This document shows positions 15,751 through 23,344 of a DNA stretch of 33,096 nucleotides, piece after piece. Made by a program: the position numbers and the translations under genes. Each line of letters begins with the position of its first letter. Position 1 is the stretch's first letter. Under the pieces are notes generated by a model that saw only the letters and a program-made list of their open reading frames with translations, was not told the origin of the DNA and searched no databases. The stretch is from Desulfamplus sp. (GTDB lineage: Bacteria; Desulfobacterota; Desulfobacteria; Desulfobacterales; Desulfobacteraceae), in contig JADFZJ010000042.1 in NCBI GenBank assembly GCA_015232555.1, positions 1 through 33,096 on the forward strand. The letters are read 5' to 3'.

Positions 15751-16680
15751 ATGAAAAACAGTAATGTGAGCATTATCATTCCAACATATAACAGATGTCA
15801 TATACTTAATAAAGTTTTTAAAGCACTTGAGCAGCAGACTATCGACAAATACAGGTTTGAGGTTATTGTTGTTGATGATGGCTCTACTGACGATACAGCC
15901 GATATAGTGAGAGAATTTTCAGTTAATAGCCAAATTAATATCAGATATTTTTTTCAAGAGAATAAAAAACAAGGTGCTGCAAGAAACCTTGCAATTAAAC
16001 ATGCAGAGATGCCCATTCTTATTTTTATTGGAGATGATACTGTTCCTGATATACGCTTTATTGAATCTCACCTTTCATTTCACGAAAAACTTGAAAATCC
16101 TTCCCAAAGCTGCGTGATTGGTTACACTACATGGCCTAAAGATATAAAAGTTACACCTTTCATGCACTATATAGGAGAATTTGGACATCAATTTGGTTAT
16201 TCTCTTATCAATGGCAATTGTCCTCTCAGGTTTAATTTCTATTATACATCAAATCTTCTAATCCCTTCATCAGTATTAGCAAAACATGATTACTTTTTTG
16301 ATGAAGATTTTGATGTATATGGTTGGGAAGATATCGAATTTGGCTACAGGCTTGAAAATAGTGGTGCTCAACTATTCTTCAATCGTAAGGCTTTAGCATA
16401 CCACTATCACCCTGTCACTGTATCCTCTTTTTGCAAACGTCAGGAAAATGTAGGTAAAGCATCCAATATTTTCATTAAAAAACACCCAGAACTTGAGTGG
16501 TTTTTAGGAGATAAGGCTATTTTAGAAAATAATGCAAAGCCATACATAAAAGCTGCTATCTATAAAAACATTGCCAATTTACTGGATAATCTATTATCAA
16601 TTCCTCTTTCCCATGATCTTTATAGATTTATTCTTGATACCTACTATGCAAAGGCTGCAACCTCAATTTCCAATGATTAG
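15751..16680 (+). CDS. GT2 family glycosyltransferase, stand-alone
   Basis: About 309 residues, one GT-A domain. It opens with VSIIIPTYNR, has VIVVDDGSTD, QGAARNLAI, the metal motif GDD (about 94-96) in LIFIGDDTVPD, and YGWEDIEFGYRL near 190 with the acidic pair of the catalytic region. A C-terminal helical tail of about 60 residues follows. AGGAAGG at 15734-15740 serves the ATG at 15751; a TTG at 15748 is seven bases from the same site and is the alternative. Unlike genes to its left it has its own leader (about 90 bases after the palindrome), so it may be a separate unit. Sugar specificity cannot be told. Confidence 0.87.
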   Translation: MKNSNVSIIIPTYNRCHILNKVFKALEQQTIDKYRFEVIVVDDGSTDDTADIVREFSVNSQINIRYFFQENKKQGAARNLAIKHAEMPILIFIGDDTVPDIRFIESHLSFHEKLENPSQSCVIGYTTWPKDIKVTPFMHYIGEFGHQFGYSLINGNCPLRFNFYYTSNLLIPSSVLAKHDYFFDEDFDVYGWEDIEFGYRLENSGAQLFFNRKALAYHYHPVTVSSFCKRQENVGKASNIFIKKHPELEWFLGDKAILENNAKPYIKAAIYKNIANLLDNLLSIPLSHDLYRFILDTYYAKAATSISND

Positions 16681-16711
16681 TCATAAAGATCGTTTTAAAT
16701 AGTAATGTAAA

Positions 16712-16717
16712 AAGGAG
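16712..16717 (+). promoter_or_regulatory. Strong ribosome binding site that fixes a TTG start
   Basis: AAGGAG lies eight bases before the TTG at 16726. No ATG in the frame is close to it and the protein's first conserved strand starts four codons later, so the TTG is the start. Confidence 0.8.
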
Positions 16718-16725
16718 TAACTATT

Positions 16726-18141
16726 TTGGATAGAGTTTCAATCATAATAATTAACTATAATGGTGCTCAGCATTTAGAAGAGAACCTACTCTCTTTGAGA
16801 CAACTTGATTATCCTCAAGACTATATTGAATTAATAGTATTTGATAATGGCTCAAAAGATAACTCTATTGAAATTATAAATAAGTGCTATCCAGATGCAA
16901 AAATTATAAGAAGCAACTGCAATACTGGTTTTGCTCAACCTCACGCGATAGCTTCTAAAGAGGCTACTGGTAATGTTCTTGCATTTTTGAATAACGATAT
17001 GAAAGTTGATTCCTGTTGGTTGAAAAATGGGATTTCAATGCTCAAAAGCTCAGAAAATATTGTATGCGTCTCATCTAAAATTATGAACTGGACAGGAGAT
17101 AGTATTGATTTTTGCGGAGGAACTCTTCAATACCTTGGTTTTGCAGATCAGTTTCATGATGATAGTATTAAAAATGGAGATGAGATTCTATTTCCCTGCG
17201 GCGGCTCAATGTTTATTTACAGAGATGTTTTTATTGAGGCTGGCTTCTTTGATGAGGATTATTTTGCTATTTTTGAGGATGTTGATTTAGGCTGGCGTTT
17301 GTGGGTTATGGGATATCGTGTTGTGATGGCAACAAATTCAATTGTTTATCATAAAGGGCACGGCACGCTTGATACAAAAAAAGAGTCAAAAAAGCGGTAT
17401 CTTATGCACCGTAACGCCATGATGACCTTAATAAAGAATTATAGTGATGAAAATCTGAATCGTATTCTTCCTCTTGCCTTAATATTTGCAGTTAAAAGAT
17501 CGCTTCTATTCATGGGAATAAATAAAAAATCATACTATTTTTGGGAGGCAGATTTAGAGGATAGCACGCTTGATAATAGTAGTAAAATTTTTGAACAGAA
17601 AGCGGACAACCTCTCTAATAAAGCTTTGTCTAATAAAAACGTTCCTGATAACTATGAAGAGGCTTGTATTCATATTGCTGCTCTTGATGATGTATTTACC
17701 AGTTTTAAGGCATTGAGTGAAAAAAGAGAGCATGTCCAATCTATGAGAAAAAGAGCTGATGAGGAGATTTTTCAACTTTTTAAAGACCCTTTTCGCAATA
17801 TAATGGGGTATCGTGATTACCTGTGGAACGAGGTATCTCTTTTTGGAAAATTTGCCTTAGATGATGTTTTCAAATGCTCTAAAGCGTATAGTCGCCGTGT
17901 GGAAGATGGCAATTATCATGCACGGCAGATGATGGAAGAGATGGTTGATAAATGCCGCTGTAATAAACCAAATACATTTTTATCTCAAAATAGTGATAAT
18001 AACGTAAATTGTGAACAGGTTATTTTAAATAACAATTTATCTTTATCAAATGACAATTTATTAATTAGATTTATAAGGCATGTCCAAAATCATGGATTAT
18101 TGCAGACAGGTAAAAAAATGGTTAATAGGCTTTTATCTTGA
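16726..18141 (+). CDS. GT2 family glycosyltransferase with TTG start
   Basis: A 471-residue protein. The GT-A domain occupies about 1-270: VSIIIINYNG, IVFDNGSKDNS, the metal motif NND (about 89-91) in LAFLNNDMKVD, FCGGTLQYLG, and FAIFEDVDLGWRLWVMGY near 183-197. It resembles dTDP-rhamnosyl- or galactosyl-transferases of the NND class. The C-terminal 200 residues are charged and mostly helical, with an Asn/Ser-rich patch near 280-310 and another near the end. They are not recognised. It starts 45 bases after the previous GT2 stop and is followed 21 bases later by the second palindrome copy. It converges on the mutase gene. Confidence 0.86.
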   Translation: MDRVSIIIINYNGAQHLEENLLSLRQLDYPQDYIELIVFDNGSKDNSIEIINKCYPDAKIIRSNCNTGFAQPHAIASKEATGNVLAFLNNDMKVDSCWLKNGISMLKSSENIVCVSSKIMNWTGDSIDFCGGTLQYLGFADQFHDDSIKNGDEILFPCGGSMFIYRDVFIEAGFFDEDYFAIFEDVDLGWRLWVMGYRVVMATNSIVYHKGHGTLDTKKESKKRYLMHRNAMMTLIKNYSDENLNRILPLALIFAVKRSLLFMGINKKSYYFWEADLEDSTLDNSSKIFEQKADNLSNKALSNKNVPDNYEEACIHIAALDDVFTSFKALSEKREHVQSMRKRADEEIFQLFKDPFRNIMGYRDYLWNEVSLFGKFALDDVFKCSKAYSRRVEDGNYHARQMMEEMVDKCRCNKPNTFLSQNSDNNVNCEQVILNNNLSLSNDNLLIRFIRHVQNHGLLQTGKKMVNRLLS

Positions 18142-18162
18142 TTTCTATCTTTATAGAATTTT

Positions 18163-18188
18163 GTAGAGACGATGGTGTGCGTCTCTAC
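18163..18188. repeat. Dispersed palindrome (copy 2, partly decayed)
   Basis: GTAGAGACG at 18163-18171 pairs with CGTCTCTAC at 18180-18188 around an 8-base centre. The right 12 bases (GTGCGTCTCTAC) are identical to copy 1 at 15633-15660; the left arm differs near the centre. It lies in the 123-bp gap between convergent genes and may also act as a two-way transcript end, but no T-run is present on either side. Confidence 0.75.
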
Positions 18189-18264
18189 TCTGACACAAAA
18201 TGGTTATCTATTGAGAAGTTCGATATTATTCATCCTCGGTATTATTCATTTCTAATTACAATTA

Positions 18265-19791
18265 TCAAAATTTTATCTTTGATGGGTGCGGTGAGTTTAC
18301 GATATCAGGGTACCAAATCGTCAACTCCTCTCCCTGATAAACAGCCTTACCAGCAGCCTCCACGCCCTGCATGAACGAGTGATCCATATTCCCGACCTCG
18401 TAACGCCACGCCCCAAATCTTCCTCTGGATAAAATCCCTTTTTCCTCTAATTTTGCAAGCATTGGAAAAAGAACTCTGTTTCTATCGCTACTTGGTGTGG
18501 GATATCCCTTTTCTACCCGCTTATGCCATGTGTGGTTTATCTGGCTCTTATCTTTAATCAACCGTGTATTAACTGCTCCTTGTATGACATCTTGAATTAC
18601 GGTTTCTTGATTGACAGGTTTCATTGGGCTTTCGCTCACTTCAAACATTAATGACCATGATGTTTTGATGTCTGGCACGTTATTGGGTGAGTAGTTGCTA
18701 AACACAGTAACACGATAGAATGGGTTATCGTTTTCAGGAAAATATATCCAGCACTTATCTTTTAGATGATCAGGAGGATTGCCCTTTAATCCAAGACCCA
18801 CAACATGAGTTGATGAGTGTTTTAACGCTGGAGACACTTCAGCAACTTGCTTATTTTTATCTTTAATATTTTCTTCCAAAGCATTTGTCGTGGATATTAT
18901 CTCAAACTTGCCTGCTGAATCTGACGTTGAAATAAAATTTGAGATAAGAGAGGTTAAGGGAATTGTGCTGATTAAAATATCGTAATGCTCTATTGAACCA
19001 TCGTTAAATTCAACAGTTTTTTCATCAACATTGACCGTTTTAAGTCCAGCGTTTAGATGAATTTTATCTGTTGGAAGATGCTGTGCAACCTTTTCCCATA
19101 TAGCACCAGTTCCGCCGAATTTTGGAAATCTAAAGCGTGAATTTGGTCCCCAGCCTATGTCATCTTTATCAAATATGTGGTTATCAATAATTCGTTTTAT
19201 ATCTACTTTTGCCACACGCTCGCCAACCCAATTATGGCTTAACTCCTCAACAGGATATGCCCACACTTTATAGTTGTATGGTCGCAGAAAATACTTTGCA
19301 AGACCGCTGCCAAAACTGGCATCAATCCAGTCTCCAAAGTGTTGTAAAGGTAGGTTTCCCGTCAATTTTGATTGAGATGCTGATGTTGATGAAGGTTGGT
19401 TGTTTTGAGTAGAAAAAGGTGCGGTTTGAATATCAATAAGACCATGCAGACATTCGCTGAAAATCTCTTTCGGCAGTCTGTGGATATTGTTCTGAATAGG
19501 GTAAGGGATAAATCGATTGTTCATCCAGACCCATGCACTTCTGTCATGGAATAGCCACTCTTTATCTTTATCCATAACCGTATCCATCACACGGTCAAAA
19601 TATGGGTAGTGGCTGAACAGAACGTGTCCGCCGATATCCCACCAAAACTCCTCGCTATCTTTAAATGATGCTGAAAGTCCGCCGTAATAGTTATTTTGCT
19701 CATAAACAGACCAATTTTTATGCCCAAGTTCGTTTAAACGCCACGCTGCACCAAGCCCGCATGGTCCTGCTCCGATTATAATAATATTCAT
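18265..19791 (-). CDS. glf: UDP-galactopyranose mutase, eukaryotic-type
   Basis: A 508-residue FAD enzyme expected to interconvert UDP-galactopyranose and UDP-galactofuranose in the cytoplasm. The N-terminal Rossmann motif is GAGPCGLGAAWRL (7-19). Throughout its length it follows the fungal/protist mutases rather than the shorter (about 370-390 residue) classical bacterial Glf: GGHVLFSHYPYFD with His56, YPIQNNI, the RPYNYKVWAYP block with Arg170, GWGPNSRFRFP, FGGTGAIW, SSTHVVGLGLKG, NPFYRVTVFSNYSP with Arg360, SESPMKPVNQET, GYPTP with Tyr430 and GRFGAWRYEVGNMDHSF with Tyr464. These match, from memory, His63, Arg182, Arg327, Tyr419 and Tyr453 of Aspergillus fumigatus UGM. Two Ser/Asn-rich inserts lie near 126-146 and 280-315. 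The ATG has AAGAAAGAG upstream. It is divergent from a GlfT2-like gene, which strongly supports the role. Confidence 0.93.
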   Translation of the reverse strand: MNIIIIGAGPCGLGAAWRLNELGHKNWSVYEQNNYYGGLSASFKDSEEFWWDIGGHVLFSHYPYFDRVMDTVMDKDKEWLFHDRSAWVWMNNRFIPYPIQNNIHRLPKEIFSECLHGLIDIQTAPFSTQNNQPSSTSASQSKLTGNLPLQHFGDWIDASFGSGLAKYFLRPYNYKVWAYPVEELSHNWVGERVAKVDIKRIIDNHIFDKDDIGWGPNSRFRFPKFGGTGAIWEKVAQHLPTDKIHLNAGLKTVNVDEKTVEFNDGSIEHYDILISTIPLTSLISNFISTSDSAGKFEIISTTNALEENIKDKNKQVAEVSPALKHSSTHVVGLGLKGNPPDHLKDKCWIYFPENDNPFYRVTVFSNYSPNNVPDIKTSWSLMFEVSESPMKPVNQETVIQDVIQGAVNTRLIKDKSQINHTWHKRVEKGYPTPSSDRNRVLFPMLAKLEEKGILSRGRFGAWRYEVGNMDHSFMQGVEAAGKAVYQGEELTIWYPDIVNSPHPSKIKF

Positions 19792-19902
19792 TTTTATTCT
19801 CTTTCTTAAATTATGTAAGTTTTTTTATATACTTGATTTTTAAGGACTAAAGATATATCAAAAGTGCTTTTTAATAAAGAAGAAATGAGCGTTTAACTTT
19901 TC

Positions 19903-19932
19903 TTGACTACTTTAATTTTGAAATTCTATTTT
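19903..19932 (+). promoter_or_regulatory. Predicted promoter of the galactofuranosyltransferase operon
   Basis: TTGACT at 19903-19908, an 18-base spacer, and TATTTT at 19927-19932. It lies 42 bases before the GTG start in the 183-bp gap between the divergent mutase and transferase genes. The -10 element sits at the edge and loop of a perfect inverted repeat. Confidence 0.5.
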
Positions 19933-19947
19933 TAAGAGAATTTCAAA
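19917..19947. promoter_or_regulatory. 11-bp perfect inverted repeat over the predicted -10, candidate operator
   Basis: TTTGAAATTCT at 19917-19927 and AGAATTTCAAA at 19937-19947, separated by nine bases. The spacing of arm centres is 20 bp, two helical turns, as expected for a dimeric regulator on one DNA face. It overlaps the predicted -10 and start region and could also control the divergent mutase gene. As RNA it would form an AU-rich hairpin in the leader. No regulator gene is in the window. Confidence 0.5.
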
Positions 19948-19959
19948 GCTGATTTTAAT

Positions 19960-19965
19960 AGGGAG
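19960..19965 (+). promoter_or_regulatory. Ribosome binding site that fixes a GTG start
   Basis: AGGGAG lies nine bases before the GTG at 19975. The next in-frame ATG is ten codons further on and would cut into the N-terminal domain. Confidence 0.75.
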
Positions 19966-19974
19966 CAAAAAACA

Positions 19975-22050
19975 GTGGTTAAAAGATATCATGAATGGAT
20001 TAATATGATTGCCTATCCAAATTTTGATGTCGCTTTTTTAAGTGATAAATCTCTTTTTTGGCGTATTGAAGCAAACCACCCATTTCATACAGTTATAAAG
20101 AGTGAAGAGGTTTTAAAGATAAACAACTACTACCATGAACCTATTATTATAAGAAACGGATTGTGGGGAAGCAGGATTTTTCTTGAACCTAAACAGCTAT
20201 ATTCAATTGGTATTAAATATAGATCAAATATTCGTCTATATATGGGTTTATACTATCACGGTTCAAATATACCTGTAAAAAATTGGGTTCTTAATCCTAC
20301 TGTAGATAATCAATCTTTAGATAATTTAAATAATCAAGCAGTAGATTGGAAAGATTATTTTTATATACAGGATAATTTTGATACTAATGTGATTGATATT
20401 AATTCAAAACCTCTACACCTTAAGATTATAATCCCTGATACTGGGGGCGAATTTATTGAGATTTCAGAGCTTTTTCTTGTAAGGCATGAAGATATAGAAA
20501 CTGTTAAAATAGATATAGAATCAGGGTTAAATGCAACACCTAACGATTCAAATCTTCCAGAGATTGCAGTTGGAATTGTGACATATAACAGAAAAAATCA
20601 TATTTCAGCACTTCTGAACCAGATGAAGAGCATTAACTATCCTGCAGATAAACTAAAAATTTTTGTTGTAGATAATGCATCTACAGATGGAACAGATACC
20701 CTTTTAGAAAAAGAGTTTCCTGAAGTTAATGTATTAAAAAACAGCGAAAATCTTGGCGGTTCAGGAGGTTTTAACCGATTTTTCACCCACCTTGCAAGTA
20801 TGGATAAAGAAGTTCCCCCATTTGGCTGGCTTATTGATGATGATGCAGTGGTTGATAAGAATACTCTGATATATCTTGTAAGAACAATTATAAATGATGA
20901 TTCAATTGCAGTTGCAGGCTCTGTAATGATGGATTTAGAAAACCCATCTACTGTTTATGAAGCTGGCGGTGATCTTTTTAAGGATAGTTTTGGTTGGAAT
21001 GCAAATATTTTACATACAGATGCTTCAAATTTACTGCACGTTAATGAAAAAACATGGGAATCTGGTTATGCTGGAGCATATTCACTGCTCTTTAGAACAG
21101 AACTTATCCATAAAGTCGGCATCTGGCGGAACTATTTTTTACATGTAGATGATTGTGAATGGAGCTTGAGAATTAAACGACTTACAGGAAAAAGGGTTGT
21201 TATTGCCCTTGACTCTCTTATCTGGCATGTTCTTCAAGGGTCAAAAAAACCGTTTACAACATTAAGATACTATGAAACAAGAAATTTTCTTGATTACTTT
21301 TCAGGTTGTAAAAGCGTAGAAACGAGTTACTTAGATAATACTCCGTCAGGAGTTAGTCTGACTGAGCCTACCTGCTCAGAATATGATAAATCTCAATATG
21401 TAGATAAAAAGCCTTTGCTGAAAGTTATGATCCAAACAACGCTTATGGGTCTAAAACAGCTTGTAATTAAAAGAGATGATCTTTGCCATTTTCACATAAA
21501 AGGGATTGATGATTTTTTTGAAGGCAGATTTGGTAAACAGCCTTTAGAACGCTCTGCTCTATTTTTTCCTGATATAAAATCTCTGTTTGATGAATATAAA
21601 AATGATCAAAACAATAGAGGCAGATATCCTAAAAAAGCCTTTATCGTAAGAGAGATAAACAGATATATGAATGATGGCGTTGATTATGAAGGTGATATAA
21701 TATCTAAAATACGAGAGATATCTCCGCAAACTGTTATTGTGGAAGCATCAACGCATCACAATATCAGAAATCCGTTTCTGTTAAAAATGGTGGTCATGGT
21801 AAAGATGGTTATAGCTTTTTTCTTTCCATCAAAGGGTATTGTTATACTGCCATTTTGGAGTGAGTCTGTTATTCCTAACAACATTGCAAAATATACAGCA
21901 GTGTTTGAAAATGGGCAGTATTCACTTTATAAGGCAAATCGCATTAAAGCTGTTGGCAATACTTTGAAAATACTCTGGAAAAGCTCTTTAAATGCTCTTA
22001 AAATCGTCAGAAATAAATTTAACCCCAAAGCCTCTCATGTGAGCTTTTAG
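19975..22050 (+). CDS. GlfT2-like galactofuranosyltransferase (GT2)
   Basis: A 691-residue protein (mycobacterial GlfT2 is about 637). Residues 1-180 are a beta-rich N-terminal domain (FWRIEANHPFHTVIKSEEVL) like that of GlfT2. The GT-A domain starts EIAVGIVTYNRKNH near 197, then FVVDNASTDGTD, the LGGSGGFNRF loop typical of GlfT2-type enzymes, the metal site LIDDDA (Asp288-Asp290), LHVDDCEW (Asp392, Asp393, Glu395) and IWHVLQGS (His418). The spacing of these resembles Asp256/258, Asp372 and His396 of GlfT2 (recalled). A helical C-terminal part follows from about 480, with a hydrophobic stretch near 600-625. It should add galactofuranose from UDP-Galf made by the divergent neighbour. Low-complexity inserts lie near 105-120 and 445-475. 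The GTG start is set by AGGGAG. The next gene starts on the base after its stop. Confidence 0.9.
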   Translation: MVKRYHEWINMIAYPNFDVAFLSDKSLFWRIEANHPFHTVIKSEEVLKINNYYHEPIIIRNGLWGSRIFLEPKQLYSIGIKYRSNIRLYMGLYYHGSNIPVKNWVLNPTVDNQSLDNLNNQAVDWKDYFYIQDNFDTNVIDINSKPLHLKIIIPDTGGEFIEISELFLVRHEDIETVKIDIESGLNATPNDSNLPEIAVGIVTYNRKNHISALLNQMKSINYPADKLKIFVVDNASTDGTDTLLEKEFPEVNVLKNSENLGGSGGFNRFFTHLASMDKEVPPFGWLIDDDAVVDKNTLIYLVRTIINDDSIAVAGSVMMDLENPSTVYEAGGDLFKDSFGWNANILHTDASNLLHVNEKTWESGYAGAYSLLFRTELIHKVGIWRNYFLHVDDCEWSLRIKRLTGKRVVIALDSLIWHVLQGSKKPFTTLRYYETRNFLDYFSGCKSVETSYLDNTPSGVSLTEPTCSEYDKSQYVDKKPLLKVMIQTTLMGLKQLVIKRDDLCHFHIKGIDDFFEGRFGKQPLERSALFFPDIKSLFDEYKNDQNNRGRYPKKAFIVREINRYMNDGVDYEGDIISKIREISPQTVIVEASTHHNIRNPFLLKMVVMVKMVIAFFFPSKGIVILPFWSESVIPNNIAKYTAVFENGQYSLYKANRIKAVGNTLKILWKSSLNALKIVRNKFNPKASHVSF

Positions 22051-23250
22051 ATGAATCAGAAGAATATTGAAATACAGTTTTTGCGTGTTATTGCAATTGT
22101 AATGGTTCTAATTATGCACGCTCCAGTTGGAATGCTCCATCAATATGCTGAAAAATTCAGTACTATTATGGCATTTATCCACCCAGCAGTTGGGGTTGAT
22201 ATCTTTTTTGTTATATCAGGCTATTTGATGGGGATAACATTTCTGCATAGGACAGAACTGAATAGAACAAATTTTGACAACACCAGTAATTTGAACAGCA
22301 CTGACGGTAATTTGAACAGTGCCGACAGTAATTTTAACAGTGCTGATTTAAATAAGAATGTTCTTTCTGAGAAAATATCACTTACAGCAAGGTTTTATCT
22401 AAGAAGATTTTGGAGGCTTTTTCCAGCCTCTTTTTTCTGGATAACTGTTACTCTTATAGTTGGAGTGATATCAGGCGATCATGAGATATGGCTGACTAAT
22501 GATTGGCTCTACAAAGCGTGGATAGCTTCTGTATTGTGCTTTAGAAATTTTCAAGAGTCAATCCACCCTACGCATCTTGGATACTATTGGTCTTTGTCGG
22601 TAGAGAATCAATTTTATCTCCTACTGCCTCTTGCGTGGTTTTTTGTTCCTAAAAAGTGGTTTTGGAAAGGCGTTATTTTGATTTGCATTATCTGCATATT
22701 TTGGAGACCCGGCGGAAATGAGTGGTGGCTTTTCAGGTTTGACGGTTTATTAATGGGACTTTTGATATACAAGCTGACAAGAATAGATGCATTTAAAGAT
22801 GCTGTAAGGTTTATGTCTCCTGAAACACGAACTGGAAGATTAATTATGACAGCTTTTTTATGTCTTGCTATACCATCAGTTCCAAATTCAATAGGCGTTT
22901 ATCCTCCTCTTACATGGTCAATTGTGGCTCTGTTATCTTCGATTTTAGTCTCTCAGGCTGTTCTTAATGAAGGTTATATTTACATACCGGAATTTTTAAA
23001 GCAGCCTATTTACTGGCTTGGTGAATTTTCCTACTCTGTTTATCTTTGCCATCTTCCAGTGTGGCTCATATTTAAAGATGCGGTTAAACGTAATCCTGAT
23101 TGGATTGATAAACCATCTATAGTTTTAACAATCGGCGTGGTATCAACAATATCAATATTTATCTGTGCTGCCCTTACCTATTTTTTTATTGAACAGCCTT
23201 GTCAAAAAATTGGATATAGAAAATTAAATCAGAATGTTAAAAATAGATGA
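22051..23250 (+). CDS. Membrane O-acyltransferase, acyltransferase-3 family
   Basis: A 399-residue multi-span protein of the OafA/YrhL family. Arg12 and His23 sit in the first membrane segment (QFLRVIAIVMVLIMHAP), followed by VDIFFVISGYLMG, the basic ARFYLRRFWRLFPASFFW and YYWSLSVENQFYLLLPL. It probably acylates the galactofuranose-containing glycan. Residues about 68-105, between the second hydrophobic segment and the basic segment, are an Asn/Ser/Asp-rich insert made by a 21-bp tandem repeat; related proteins usually have a few residues there. The ATG directly follows the TAG of the GlfT2-like gene with no gap, so the two are probably coupled. Confidence 0.9.
   Translation: MNQKNIEIQFLRVIAIVMVLIMHAPVGMLHQYAEKFSTIMAFIHPAVGVDIFFVISGYLMGITFLHRTELNRTNFDNTSNLNSTDGNLNSADSNFNSADLNKNVLSEKISLTARFYLRRFWRLFPASFFWITVTLIVGVISGDHEIWLTNDWLYKAWIASVLCFRNFQESIHPTHLGYYWSLSVENQFYLLLPLAWFFVPKKWFWKGVILICIICIFWRPGGNEWWLFRFDGLLMGLLIYKLTRIDAFKDAVRFMSPETRTGRLIMTAFLCLAIPSVPNSIGVYPPLTWSIVALLSSILVSQAVLNEGYIYIPEFLKQPIYWLGEFSYSVYLCHLPVWLIFKDAVKRNPDWIDKPSIVLTIGVVSTISIFICAALTYFFIEQPCQKIGYRKLNQNVKNR
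22287..22349 (+). repeat. 21-bp in-frame tandem repeat, three copies
   Basis: Units at 22287-22307, 22308-22328 and 22329-22349 encode the 7-residue pattern NLNSTDG, NLNSADS, NFNSADL (read in the gene's frame). The copies differ by a few bases each. They build the hydrophilic insert of the acyltransferase. Confidence 0.87.
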
Positions 23251-23270
23251 GTTGAAAATCATTAAGCAAA

Positions 23271-23329
23271 ACATAAAAACTTAATTTTACATAAATAATA
23301 CATAAGAACTTAATTTTAACATAAATCAT
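23271..23329. repeat. 29/30-bp tandem duplication between genes
   Basis: ACATAAAAACTTAATTTTAC with nine more bases (23271-23299) is followed by a near copy at 23300-23329 that differs by one inserted base and two substitutions. It fills most of the 94-bp gap before the secreted glycosidase gene. Confidence 0.8.
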
Positions 23330-23344
23330 AAAGGATAGGATATT

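Noticed and set aside
18138-18374. A 78-codon rightward ORF starting at the end of the GT2 gene at 18141
   Set aside because: It reads through the palindrome copy and into the antisense of the mutase 3' end; its sequence looks like no protein and the mutase frame there is strongly conserved.
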